Shown here: one piece after another, positions 12,085-22,996 of the stretch | Layout of the letters: each line of letters begins with the position of its first letter | Numbering within the stretch: the stretch's first letter is position 1 | Assembly: GCA_963969345.1 (NCBI GenBank) | Contig: OZ017768.1 | Span: 10,642,193-10,706,192 of the forward strand | DNA length: 64,000 bases | Direction of reading: 5' to 3' | From: Turbatrix aceti | Lineage: Eukaryota; Nematoda; Chromadorea; Rhabditida; Panagrolaimidae | Notes under the pieces: model-generated | What the model was told of the DNA's origin: nothing | What the model saw: only the letters and a program-made list of their open reading frames with translations | Databases searched by the model: none | Position numbers and translations under genes: made by a program

Positions 12085-12789
12085 AAGTGAAAAACTGAAT
12101 ACCAACTTCATCAAAAATGTTAATATTTTGTTTGATTTAAGTTTGGAAAACGTCCTAAAAATAAATTTTTAACATACAGCAAATGTATCTATAAAGGTTA
12201 TGCTGACATTGTATCATAATTACGTAGCACGAAAAAAATATTACTTGGCATTTTCGTTCTTTAATTAATTTTGTATACCAGGAATAATTTACATAGTTTT
12301 TGTAACACAATTGTCAACTACCATAAATTGACATTTGGTGAAACAAAGCTATGGCCGCATTCATTGTATTTAGCTCATTTTTAATTTCGTTTGTAAAAAC
12401 GAGTATTCCGATCTTCCAAAAACTTTAAAAAATGATGTCACATTTTTTTATTTACCAATTCTCATAAATGGGAAGCGTGCATGCATTCACGTACTCCTCT
12501 GGGTGTACGTGTGTGAATTCCAAATATAGCCTAACAAGTTAATAAAAGCTCATCATCGCCATGAATCCCAAAGCAACCCCCTCACCCCAGGGCATGCGCT
12601 GCTTACGTTCACTCTTTTTTTGCATTTCATCAACGGTACCAGGGGTACTGAAGCTCTAGTGTAATAGTGTAAAATTAACATCGTTAGCCCCCGAAGGCCA
12701 CAAGGCTACGATAATTGTTCCTTTTACGTTTGACTTGGAATCCTAGTGTCTCTGCAACAACTTTTTTATCAGACCAACCAACTACTATA

Positions 12790-12981
12790 ATGACATTTGT
12801 TAATTCTTGGCACCGCCTTCTGCTTTTCTTGTTTTATTCATGCAGTCGCAGTCAAAAACCAGATCATCGGGCAGCAAACCCTCTTCCTACCCCCTCGAAA
12901 ACCACCATGCTCGTGAGAAAAAACAGTGGGGCGTCAGAACGTCTTAACATCAAACTAGGACTCCCGAAGGTTAAAAAATAA
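12790..12981 (+). CDS. Possible small secreted protein, 63 aa
   Basis: Open frame beginning with a possible signal peptide (MTFVNSWHRLLLFLFYSCS) followed by a basic, proline-containing tail of about 44 residues ending GLPKVKK. It is intronless in this reading and unlike the neighbouring families. The start could also be the upstream ATG at 12715. Evidence is only the leader-like N-terminus and its location inside the small secreted-gene region. Confidence 0.25.
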   Translation: MTFVNSWHRLLLFLFYSCSRSQKPDHRAANPLPTPSKTTMLVRKNSGASERLNIKLGLPKVKK

Positions 12982-13429
12982 ACGACGTCATGATCTTTGT
13001 GTAATTTCACATCTTCAATGTTTTGAACGGTTGGAAAGTGAAATTTGTTTTTTCATACGACGATAAACAATTAGAATTCCTTGAATGTAACTTCAAAACC
13101 TCCGAGCAGTATCTTAAGGGATTATCAAGGTACTTTACTGGGCGTTACGTGTTTTTGTCAAAACTCTTGTTTTCACCGTATGCCACCCCAATCCTTCTCT
13201 GTCTCGCGCTTCTCAATAAACTCATGCCAAAGAAAAAACCCCAGAAACTCCGCCTCGCATCAGGTAGTTTATAAGGCAAAAAGAAAGAATAGGGGCAGTA
13301 AAGTGTGTACCTTTAAAGCAGCATCAAGGGTTGTGTGTTTTATGGAGAATATTGCGTGGTGTTTTTTCTCGACGCGATTTTTTGCGTCGACGCGATTTTT
13401 TTGCAGCGACCTATCTCCTCCGGACTTCT

Positions 13430-13670
13430 CCTCAAGGACATCGAGGACGATTTCGAGCTCTCCCTCCACTCTACGCTGGGTCGATTCGCTCAACTCGGTG
13501 TTCAACAAGACGAAAACCAGACCACAGCAACGATGGGAAGAAGAAATCGCGACCAAAACGAATCGAGACATTTACACCTACGTGGACATCATTTGTGCCT
13601 CCTAATATCTGGTCTAATGATAACTAACCACTGAGTAATGGTGAAATAAATAAATAAATAAATAAATAAG
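13430..13670 (+). mobile_element. RTE-like LINE 3' fragment with AAAT tail
   Basis: The plus-strand frame contains KTRPQQRWEEEI (about 13515-13550), resembling the GRPxxRWxDDI motif near the C-terminus of RTE/CR1-like reverse transcriptase proteins. It is followed by a non-coding end and a tail of six AAAT units (about 13644-13667). Parts of this 3' end recur at 2098-2215, at 22541-22600 (inverted, with the tail) and weakly near 60128. The 5' part is missing, as is common for truncated LINE insertions. It ends only about 12 bases before the start codon of the gene at 13680. Confidence 0.65.
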
Positions 13671-13679
13671 TTTGAAATC

Positions 13680-14474
13680 ATGCAGCTAACGACTTTCAAC
13701 TTATTTTTGTTTACTATAATTTCATTACTTGCCGTAACTGTTTCGAAACCCATTTTATCGAAGCACAATCACAGCACTTTGCATGTGCCATCAAAATCCA
13801 AGCCAGAAGAAGACACACCAACACCGGTGGCGGCATCAAAGCGAGAAGCAAAACTCGCAAAACTCAATCAGGAATGGCAATTGATGAGCGAAGACGAAAT
13901 GGTAAGTTCCGTTTATTTCTTTTACGTCACAATATTTTTTATTCATACAAAAAATGAGTTATAACAATGGAATTCCTTTTTGCCATAATATAAAAATTCC
14001 ACGTATCGTTTCGTATACTACAATAGCAACAATAAGCTATCTTTCTTATCCTCTGATAGAAAACGAAATCCCATAAATAAGTGAATAACAAAGAAAAAGA
14101 TTGCTGCAACTCACTTTTTTTCTGACAAAGGATAATACGTAAATGCGCGCCACGCAATGCCTTCATGGCTTTTTTTCTAGCTTTTTTTGGTGCATCTACC
14201 GTATAACCGACCCCCGTCATTATTATTTTTACGCAACTATAAATGATCAAGTTCAACAAACTTTTATCGTAACCTTACGCTTGATATAAATTTTCAGGAT
14301 TACTACGAAGATTTGATAATGAAAGTTCACCTAAAGTATGGTCATCGCGTTAACAAGACTAAACCGTTTTCGAGAGGCAGCGACGACACCGACGACTATG
14401 CTGATGATGATTATGTTGAAAAAAAACATCTTTCCAGTTCTAAATCTCACAAACTTCGAAGGGATCAATTTTAA
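13680..14474 (+). CDS. Small secreted peptide precursor, 'short' family member B
   Basis: Two exons, 13680-13901 and 14298-14474, joined by a phase-0 GTAAGT...TTTTCAG intron, encoding 132 residues. Residues 1-22 form a signal peptide (LFLFTIISLLAVTVS). Exon 1 ends LMSEDEM and exon 2 opens DYYEDLIMKVHLKYGH, matching the DYYEDLI core and the L-x-x-[HY]-G spacing of 691-1016. It is twice as long as the other members: an inserted lysine/alanine-rich region carries a KR pair (ASKREAK), and the C-terminus is an acidic Asp/Tyr stretch followed by a basic tail with an RR pair. Basic pairs on both sides of the conserved core suggest a prohormone-like precursor; this is inference. A LINE tail ends just upstream, so the leader and promoter probably include retroelement sequence. 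Confidence 0.7.
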
Positions 14475-15277
14475 TATTGTTTACAATCGTTAACGGACAA
14501 TCATGTAAATCATCATCTCAAATCTTATTCATGGTGTCTTTCGTCACATGTAATATAAATCAGAAAACGTGTCTTGTTCTAAAACTTTTTATTTTCTATT
14601 TTTTTCACATTTTGGAACATAATTTATGCACACGATTTCATTTACCTAATTTATTTCGCATTCAAAAATGATTTCTTCCGGGTATTTTTCTATTATTCCA
14701 TTAGTTATCGAATTAGTAACAGGATCACACTTGCGTATATAAGCCTACGTAAACATAATTCCCCAGACAGCTTTTTTCACACACTATATTGACTACAAAT
14801 GCCCTAATGTCTAAACATTGTTGTTCTCTTGACCCTTTTTATGGTGGAATAATGAATTACTATCATTGTTGTAATAAAGTTGTTAAAAATCTTACACAAA
14901 TGCACGCACACGTGAAATGTATCGCGGTTTACCAAGGATAGGTACTAAAGATAGATTTGTTGGTATTTCAAAGCACATTGTTTACGGATGTGTACCTTAA
15001 CTTATTTTCAGCAACTTTGTATTTTTTGTTATTGCAGTACAATAGTTGGCATTTATCAATGCGAATAAAGGAATGATAAACAATTTGTTTACTGAATTGC
15101 GTATACAGTAGGTATACACAAGCTATGATAAAGTTTCTAAACAAGCACGGGCGGTTAAAAATTTAACAACAATTCATAAAAATTATACGCTGAAACTCGG
15201 CTGATATGTAAATACTGTAATCGGTGCAAATAGTTAAAACACTAAAAATTATTACACTTTCGTATCTTGAAAAGCAA
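14475..15277. other. Intergenic, no gene seen
   Basis: AT-rich spacer. The minus-strand frame at 13939-14259 lies in the intron of the previous gene and has no support. Confidence 0.5.
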
Positions 15278-15390
15278 TGTACAAATACGATTACGGCTGT
15301 GAGATGTGGGCACTCACAAAAGACGAAGCTCAGACGCTCATCCGCGGCCAACGACGTCTCGAATGTGCTATTCTCAGCGCACGGTTGATC
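15278..15390 (+). mobile_element. LINE reverse transcriptase C-terminal fragment
   Basis: The plus-strand frame reads YGCEMWALTKDEAQ followed by RGQRRLECAIL. This resembles the YGSETWxLTK...QRRMERxML motif downstream of the catalytic core in RTE/CR1-like retroposon proteins. Only about 35 codons remain before the frame enters a simple GATCCGAT array, so this is a truncated relic. Confidence 0.6.
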
Positions 15391-15392
15391 GA

Positions 15393-15548
15393 TTTCGGTC
15401 GGATGTTCCGATTCAAAATCCGAACGTTCGGATGATCCGATCCATGATCCGATCCGATGATTCGGAGAATCCGATCCGTCATCCGATCCGAAATCCGACG
15501 CTTCGGATGATCCAATCTGATATCCGACGGATGACCCGTCGGATACCA
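15393..15548. repeat. ATCCGAT motif array
   Basis: In about 150 bases the words ATCCGA, TCGGAT and GATCCGAT recur more than a dozen times on both strands with irregular spacing, giving a strongly self-complementary GC-richer island. The edges read CAGCGCACGG (left) and, inverted, CAGCAGAGGT (right), which may be weak terminal inverted repeats. It directly replaces the end of the LINE fragment. Confidence 0.6.
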
Positions 15549-15837
15549 CCTCTGCTGTGCAGCCAGTTTTGAATATTTACAACCAATATTTGAAGTTTTA
15601 TCTTTAAATTTATTCGCAAAATAAGTTAAAGGAATGTTATTTATAAACGAAAGATACCTTTACACTCTAAAAAACGTACGTGAGTCATACATAAAACTTT
15701 ATCAGATCTGACAGTGGTGATTTTGTGAACGCATTGACGCAGTTCAATTCTTTTTCAAATCCGTGCAAATTGAAATTCAGTTAAAAATGTATACGTGTTT
15801 TTTCTAGGTTTTTTTTATTTTCGAATCTTACCAATAA

Positions 15838-15945
15838 TATCCGGGGGATTACTTTTGGGCGGGGAAAATCCCCGAGGGTCCCGAGATTAATCCCACTGGA
15901 AATTTCGATTCACTGGGGATTCCCCGTGAATCTAGATTTTAAACT
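15838..15945. repeat. GGGGA/TCCCC motif array
   Basis: A 100-base patch rich in GGGGA and TCCCC on the same strand, including GGGGAAAATCCCC and GGGGATTCCCC palindromes. It is isolated in AT-rich DNA and codes for nothing. The motif is similar to that of 5118-5215 but the arrangement differs. Confidence 0.5.
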
Positions 15946-16254
15946 ACAAAATTAAATTTGTTTTTTTAAACATTGTTGCAAATGTTTTCATAATTTGAAG
16001 GTTTTTTGGGCACTCTAAAGTCGAACCAAGAACGAGTATTGTGAAGAATTTTTTTTTCCAAAAACAATAACCGACTGTTTTTTTTTAACATTATTGAATA
16101 ATGAACCATGTTTCAATGTGAAGTTTACTTGAAAAAACCTCGCCGTGTTTTTTTCTAACTAAAATCCGTAAATACTATTCTTTTACACTTTTTGATCATA
16201 AATGGTTCTTATCAATCAATCAACCAATCACTTATTGTTTTTCGTATTAGCAAC

Positions 16255-16560
16255 CAGTGTTCCTCTGCCTCCGACTCAGAGTCGACTCTTTCACTTTGAC
16301 TCTTCGGAGTCGACTCTTTGATGAAAACTTTTTGAAAAAATACACATTTATAGCCATTTTTGGTGCCAAATTTTCGATTTTGTAAAACAAAACAAAATGT
16401 CGATTTTATAAAACAAATTATCGCAAAAAGGAAAACCCACATGAAACAAATACGCAGTTATTAGGCGTTTATTGATGCATTTTCTGTCAACCTATTTTGA
16501 CTCGGAGTCAATGAGTCGATTCGAAAGAGTCGACTTTTTCGACTATGAGTCAGAGTGTAC
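16255..16560. repeat. GAGTCGACTC foldback array
   Basis: Two patches, 16275-16320 and 16498-16553, are inverted relative to each other and carry repeated AGAGTCGACTC and GACTCGGAGTC words. The left patch is preceded by CAGTGTTCCTCTGCC at 16255, a CAGTG start similar to the terminal repeat of the small element at 59723. The right end lacks a matching CACTG, so the element may be degenerate. The AT-rich DNA between the patches has no gene. Confidence 0.5.
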
Positions 16561-17837
16561 ATACATATGTCAATGTAAAAATATCAATGTAAAAAAATTT
16601 AAAAATGTATGTAGGTCGCTGCTTCCAAAATTGTTCGAGCGAGTCAACGATGCTGTGTGAAAAATACAAACAGAAATTTTTTTGGACTCAAACATGCATG
16701 GTTTTCAACATTGAATCAAAAATCATGAAAAATACATTTTCCAAATTATTATTTTTGTTTTTATTACGATTTCATTTTTAGCTTCTATTTTTTTATCGAT
16801 CAGCAGAAATTCCCCGTCATACATGATGCAAGTTACATCGAAGAATCAACCGAATAGAAAACATTCTACTTGCACGTGTATTCAAACGTGTGCAACAAAG
16901 ATAACCAACGAACAGTGAACGACGCAGATCTATTGCATGTTACAGTTGCACGTAGTCTGAAAGTAAACAAAACCAAAAATCTGTCGGCATGAAACATTTG
17001 AGTGATCAGGAACTACCAAGATGTTGTTCTGTTTTTATTTCATTTTCATTTCATTTATTTACCGCCAGGGACATAGTTCTGTTTTTATCTTACTGTGAAA
17101 ACAGTGCACATTTGCAAAACATTTTTGCAAACTCGACATAAACAATACTAAATATGTTCTCTGCCACCCCCGCCACTGAAATAAATTATTTATGTACATG
17201 TCGCGCAACGTCCATTTTTAACAAACCTTTGGCATGCGTTCAAAAATGAAATATAAATTCTAACGTTTTAAATATTAATTCAAACGTGTGTTTTAAAAAA
17301 AGTGAAACGGTGAGAAACAATTATGTCAATTGGATTAAAACTTGACCCGAGTATTTATTAGATAAGCATTCGGATAAATCACTTCGGTCACTACGCTTGT
17401 TGTAAAATCGGTATTTTGCTTACGAAATACCATAAGATAATTGTAATTTTTTTTATTTATTGAGTTCACCGTTCTCTTAGTGGTTCTGCTTCATGTTATT
17501 ACCCGTATTTAATTACGTGTTTTTCAATTTATGTATACACAAAATTCTCTAAAAAACATGACCAACAATTGCCGGAAATCCCAGTATTGGCGTGAAAGTG
17601 AACCATATGTATATAACATATATACGCAAGAACATTCAAGTTAAGCCATGTTGTTTTGGTATGTTTTTGAGAACAAATAACATTTTTGAGTATTATCGGC
17701 ACGCAACATTAGTAAATGACATAAAATCAAAGAACTTTTATACCTAACATAACTTTTCTCACCCAAATCGAACTTTCACGTCCAGAGTTTTTCAGATTCA
17801 TGGAAATGATCGTTCAACGAGCAGTTACCCTATTTTG
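16561..17837. other. Intergenic, one LINE-tail-like fragment
   Basis: No gene is seen. At 17036-17070 the minus strand reads CCCTGGCGGTAAATAAATG followed by AAATG units, resembling a retroposon 3' tail, but the body is absent. Confidence 0.4.
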
Positions 17838-18074
17838 ATGTTGCATGACTTTAGCAGCAACGCAGCGTACAGTCATTGGCAGCATACGACGTCCGTAGAA
17901 CAGGTTCAATACTTTTTTAGCCCTTTACACCCCTTTTTACAATTTTTTTAGAATTATTACGATGAACTTATCACTGACGGACTCATCCGTTATGGTATCA
18001 AAAAACCTACACCCATCTCCGATACACATCGAAACAACAAAACAACCCACATGAAACAATGGTGGGAAATTTGA
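17838..18074 (+). CDS. 'Short' family member C, partial or decaying
   Basis: Terminal exon 17952-18074 opens NYYDELITDGLIRYGIKK immediately after a TTTTTTTAG acceptor and encodes 40 residues ending WWEI. This matches the core of the short peptides A and B, including the L-x-x-[HY]-G spacing. The preceding exon probably ends TSVEQ at 17903 before a weak GTTCAA donor, in frame with an ATG at 17838, but that reading has no signal peptide. A signal-like start (MEMIVQRAVTLF, 17801) is in a different frame. Either the true first exon was missed or the gene has a frameshift and is a pseudogene. Confidence 0.45.
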
Positions 18075-19457
18075 CAACGTAAGAAGACAACTTCAAAGAA
18101 TGCTGATTTAATCGACCCATAGTGGGGTGGTATTCTGTCTTTTTTTCATTCCCGGTGCAAATTTGATCAACTACATATATACGTCGAGTCTAAATTCCAT
18201 ACTGTGTTATGTTACTTGACTTGAAAATGCACGGCTAGTGTTCATGTGGTATTCAACAAATTGTGTGTACAATTTGAAAAGTATGTATGTAATTTATGAT
18301 AGTTTATGCACTTTTTTTTCATTTTAATTTTAAAAGCAACAAAAAAATGTTCCATTATTTTTTATTTTTCCTCCCGCAATTTGCAACAATGATATCATAC
18401 CGCATGCAACGTCCAGAAAAGCACCAAAAATTATCATCTCATTATTATTATAATTTTTAATCTTAATATAAGATGCACAATTTCATAAATTCGTTTTTTG
18501 TCGCAAAATTTTTTTTAACATTTTATGGCATGACGTTTTTTGTAAATTTAAAAAGTCAACGGCAAGTGCAACCTGGTAAAAAAAACAAAATCTAATCCTT
18601 CTCTAGAATTTTTTTCTATTATTATCTAACACTAATCACAACGATGACATACTGACTATGTCATCAATGTCAGGGTTCTTTTTTTTCATTTACGTAACGC
18701 AATTTTGTTTGAAGGGCTTCTACGTCGGCGTTTAATCCAGAAAAAATGTAACAAAATAATTAGTATACGATTCATGGAATCAGCTTTTTTTGTAGACTTC
18801 TGTTTCACATCAAAAATAATATGGCAAAACATATATGGCATTCTAATTTAATGTCATAAAATGAGCTGTATGAAAAAATTGACCTTCAGATTTTAAAGGT
18901 TAGCAGATCCTTGTGATGTCTACATTTTAATTAAAAATGAAGAATTTCAAAAGAACAGTCAGATAGACATTATGAATCATTTTATGACTAACTAATTTAA
19001 CGCGTCTCACAGACTTCATTTTGTCATCATGGTTTCCGTATACAATTTTTATAGTACCTTGCAATTAAATTGTTCCTTTGCGTAAGCAACCAAATCATCT
19101 CTTGCCATTGTACGTACAATCAAATCCGTTTGACGCAGTTCGTAGAAAATGTAAATGGACAACATGCAAAGTTTTTTGTCTTAAGTAATAAGGCCCTCGT
19201 TCTTTATAATCTTTGTATATGTGTATGTGTGTATGTGTGTGTGCGTGCGTGCGTATGTAACGGGCGTACGATGAATCATTTCTAGTGGATGGATACAACA
19301 TATTCCACCCCTCTTTTTAAGGCGGGTCGTTCCATTACGTGCGCGCGCCAAAGGATTTAAATATAAGCTGTGACTTTTGTTAGGTCTTTCCACTTCTTTA
19401 AGGCAAACACGATTATAGTTTTTGTCAGACGACTACAACGATCCTATCCTGATAATC
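18075..19457. other. Intergenic, GT microsatellite near the end
   Basis: AT-rich spacer without a supported gene. From about 19214 to 19259 there is an impure GT/GC dinucleotide tract (GTGTATGTGTG, then GTGCGTGCGTGCG). Open frames across this tract on both strands (19070-19393) are artefacts of the repeat. Confidence 0.55.
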
Positions 19458-20225
19458 ATGTTCAAACAAAGTTTAATGTTTTTTAACTGTGTTGCCATTT
19501 TATTTACCATTGTTAATTTTGCCAAATGCGCCCCAACAACACTCAAATCTAACATTATTAATACCGAATTTGAAAAATCCTTTGTTGAGGATGAAAACAC
19601 CATTACAAATTTTGGTAGGTTTAAATGTTTTACGAAAGACGTTGTTTACATTTAATTATTCCTTACAGGTTGCTACGTTCACCTGGATGAGCAAAGCTAC
19701 AATAAAAAACTTCAACTCACTGTTACGACAGCCACTGACAACGGCAGATTCAAAAAGGCATGCATTGTTCAGTTGCCAAGTACTCCATTGAGATTAAACA
19801 TCTACAGCCTTTCGCTTGATTCGAAAGCTGATATGGTTCTCATTAGTGGCAATCGGCAAACTCGGCCGCAGTTTAAGCGACAACTTGCAGTTTCAGGTAA
19901 TCTTTTACACTATATGGACCCTTTTACGACTTTCTAACACAACTTCTTAAAAATTGTTGTTGTTGGAAATGAGTCAAAGTTATCCTATCGTTTCCAATAG
20001 GATAACTCTAATCTGAATAAAAAACGCAGCCATAAATATTACATTTGATATATATCTAATGTTTTTTTTCTAATGTTTTTCTTACTAATGTTTTTTTTCT
20101 TTTCAGACATGAACAAGCAAATAGAAATTCTCAACAAGTATTCCTACTTGATTGTAAAAAATGCTCAATCTGGTGATAACATCCGATTTGTGTTGAATCC
20201 GACGTCTGAAAACAACTCGTTTTAA
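19458..20225 (+). CDS. Secreted protein, 'long' family member C (divergent)
   Basis: Three exons: 19458-19614, 19669-19896 and 20107-20225, both introns in phase 1, encoding 167 residues. Residues 1-24 form a signal peptide (MFFNCVAILFTIVNFAKC). The first intron falls in the G of G-CY, exactly as before GCYQ/ECYQ in the other two long genes. Exon 2 carries ACIVQLPSTP, matching PCFIELPAP and ACFIVFPTP. The last intron again precedes an aspartate, and the final exon has YSYLIVKN, matching AYLVVHN. The D-Y mini-exon and one internal intron of the other members are absent, and the cysteine in AYAYL is lost. This looks like an older paralogue that kept the core fold. Function unknown. Confidence 0.75.
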
Positions 20226-21754
20226 TCCCAATCTTTCAACGCATCCAACCTTCTTCTTGCACACGGTTCTGACAGAATGACACATCGAATGAAATTACAG
20301 TATCCTCGTTCTTGCTCATGTACATAAGAAATATTTTGTGTATAGTATCATTTGTTTGTTAAAAATGAAGAATGACTGCCTTGATGATTCTTTTTTTGCT
20401 TACTGTCCATTATGAATGTTGTTTCAACAAAATGAATACACAATCCAAAGATGACATCTGCAAAATATTTCAACGTGTGCAACAGTAGGATGACCTTTCT
20501 TTCTATTCAAATTCAAAACACAAAAATGCCAAAAGCAAGGAAACAAATTGTATATGTATTAGGCATGCACAGAGGCCTCTGCAGAGGCCATTGAATTAAA
20601 CTACAATACCCCAATGCTTTAATTAAATTTTTTATGTGTTCTAAAACCGTGTGCAAATGTACATAACATTGTTTATAGATTGTCGGTGATTTCACCTTTG
20701 TTTAATTTTTATCAAATCCTGAAACTAAAGAAAGGCTAGTGACATTTAAAATGACATTTGCGGAAAAAAATGTATCTGTACATGTACATAGACTGCATCC
20801 TACGCACGACCTTTAAAACAACGGATCTAATGTAGTGGGAAATAAATAGGGTTTACGACGAAAATGTCGAAAAAAGGTGTTTATTTGTTTGTATTCGTTT
20901 AAAAGGTCGTCGTCTTTATTGCTTTTAAAACCCCCATGGCAAACAAACAAGTCTTTCACGAATACCACCTACACGTATACGTGTAAGTGATAAATTTTTT
21001 TGGATAAATTTTTTTGATAAATGTGATCTATCGAGCTTTTACATCCTTTGTTGCACATAAAATCCCCAATTACATACTAAATATAAGCTCAAACATATAG
21101 CAAGCGGCTTTTTTGTCTTTTTTGGAAGCACGATTTCCTTTGAAACAGGAAACGTCAGAAAGCACAAATTATTGCCACCAGTTCATAAAAAAACAGATCT
21201 GTGATTCTTGTCGCCACTGTGGCCTTTTGCAAATTACCTATGACAAAAAATAAGTATAGCGAACGAACGTCAATTGAGACAATAACCTTTTAGAAAAGCA
21301 GGTGAATTTCTGTTAGACAGAAAATTATTCTCAGAAAATTTCTCTAACGCGAGTTGTGCGTCAAAAATATCTAAATCGTATGCAGTACTTTCGAACAGTT
21401 ATTATATGACGGCTTAACTTCAATTGTGAAGCAAAACTCATGAAACAACGACAACGTCAACAAGTTCTTTAATTCCAACAAAAAAACGATAATTAGCCAG
21501 CAGCACAGAGCAGTCATCTGTATGGATAATCACGATCAACGTTAATTAGATAATTTTTTTGGAAACCAGGAAACGATATTGGTAACACCTTCGTCTATTT
21601 TCTGGCAAACGTTACATTTTGGGTTCTATGAAAAACTACTTGTTAACATTTTACCCGGAAATAACATTTTTTAATCAAATTAAGATTCAACTGTAGGCAA
21701 GTATTGAACTTCCTGGTAAGTAGTTCAACTTCACGACAAGTGTTCCAAAAAGTT
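20226..21754. other. Intergenic, no gene seen
   Basis: AT-rich DNA. Small frames at 20103-20285 and 20513-20695 on the minus strand overlap the preceding gene's end or lack support. Confidence 0.5.
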
Positions 21755-21960
21755 TCCGGGACCCGAACCGGAGCTGAAATCGAAATTTTGTCGTTTTGAA
21801 TACTCGGAACCAGAACCGAAACCAAAAGTGATTTTTTCAAGTACTCAAACCGAGAACCGGAACCGAAAGTTGAACAATCGAATACCCGGACCGGAGCGGA
21901 ATCGAAATCGAAGTTCAGTTGTTTCGAGTAATCGGAATCGAAACGAATGTTTCCGACCCC
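21755..21960. repeat. CGGAACCGAAA motif array
   Basis: About 200 bases in which GAACCGGAACCGAAA-type words recur about ten times with drift (ACCCGAACCGG, CAGAACCGAAACC, GAGAACCGGAACCG, CCGGACCGGAGCGGAATCG). Related sequence occurs inside an intron of the astacin gene at 27820-27925. Apparent open frames here (21643-22011, 21828-22016) simply translate the repeat. A run of nine Cs follows. Confidence 0.6.
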
Positions 21961-22299
21961 CCCCCCTCCAACTTCGAAATCTGCGCCGACAGAGGATGAC
22001 GCCCCCTGCATTCTAATTACTATATTATGATACCATTAATTGTTTATTTATAAGAAAACCATGGTATTTAGCAATTAGGCTTCAGCTGTTGCATTTCCGT
22101 CTGGAACACTTCAGGCAGACGGAAATACAGTCGATATGTTTTGTGAACAGTGTCTCACTAAACACTTCCCATACCTTGTGTTCCCTTAAGGGAAGCCACG
22201 TTCAGAGACGTAAATTCTGGACAAATCCTAATAATGCCGGTTTGACTTCAAAAGATTAAATAATAGATTTTTCTTACAAAAGATTCACATCGCATACAT

Positions 22300-22440
22300 T
22301 GGTGTAAGTCAATCGCCATTAGCAGAAGTCTAAAACAGGGTGATCCTAATACTCGGCCGGTCTGGGCAGGCACGCGAACCCGTTCAGCAGGGATTAAATG
22401 GAGTTTTATAATAAAATAGATAGATAGATTTGACTCTTGT
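22300..22440. repeat. SINE-like fragment
   Basis: The minus strand reads GGGTTCGCGTGCC near 22370-22382, one change from a tRNA B-box, next to GACCGGCCGAGTATTAGGAT. A GATA-repeat tail lies at 22420-22432. This could be a tRNA-derived SINE fragment; the A-box is not clear. Confidence 0.3.
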
Positions 22441-22540
22441 TTGTGCGACATTTTAATAATAAAATTATTTAAAAAAGGTAAATACTATAACAATGTTCGA
22501 AACCAACAACACAAACTCTGTTTGTTTTTTTATGGATATT

Positions 22541-22600
22541 TCAATTTTATTTTTTTATTTATTTATTTATTTCACCATTACTCAGTGGTTAGCAAACACG
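22541..22600 (-). repeat. LINE 3' tail, inverted copy
   Basis: TTTATTTATTTATTTATTTC followed by ACCATTACTCAGTGGTTAGC is the reverse complement of the RTE-like 3' end at 13617-13665, tail included. Only about 50 bases are kept, so it is either a very short insertion or a remnant. Confidence 0.6.
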
Positions 22601-22996
22601 TTTTTAGCGACACTAATTTGATCAAATGCACTTTTTTATTGGCAGTCGGCATACTATGTATCAGCAAACGCGGAAATTATTTATGGACACTAAAAATTAA
22701 AAAAAAAGGTTTAATGGTTAAAAACAAATGTTAAGGGAGCATTTTTTTGATATACATATTCGCGTTCATGTGCTTTGTTGTGCTACGCAATTCTAATTTA
22801 TTTGTTTTTATCGAAGCATCACATGCAGATGGATAATGTTGCGCAGTGCGTTTCATTGTGGTTCTTCGTTTTCGTTCCGACCCTTCGCGCCTTTCTCTGC
22901 CGCTGTGCTCCTTTAGCGCTCCTAATGCGAGTGCGGGTACTCAAAATGGGGTCATTTTGAGGAAAAAATCTTAGATTTTAAAAGCTGTTTTCTTCA

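Noticed and set aside
15163..15549. 128-codon minus-strand frame rich in SDGS and SSE repeats
   Set aside because: It translates the ATCCGAT array and the antisense of a LINE fragment; the repeat explains the composition.
19095..19393. Thr/His-repeat frames on the minus strand
   Set aside because: They are translations of the GT/GC microsatellite.
21643..22011. 122-codon minus-strand frame
   Set aside because: Most of it translates the CGGAACCGAAA array; no independent coding signal.
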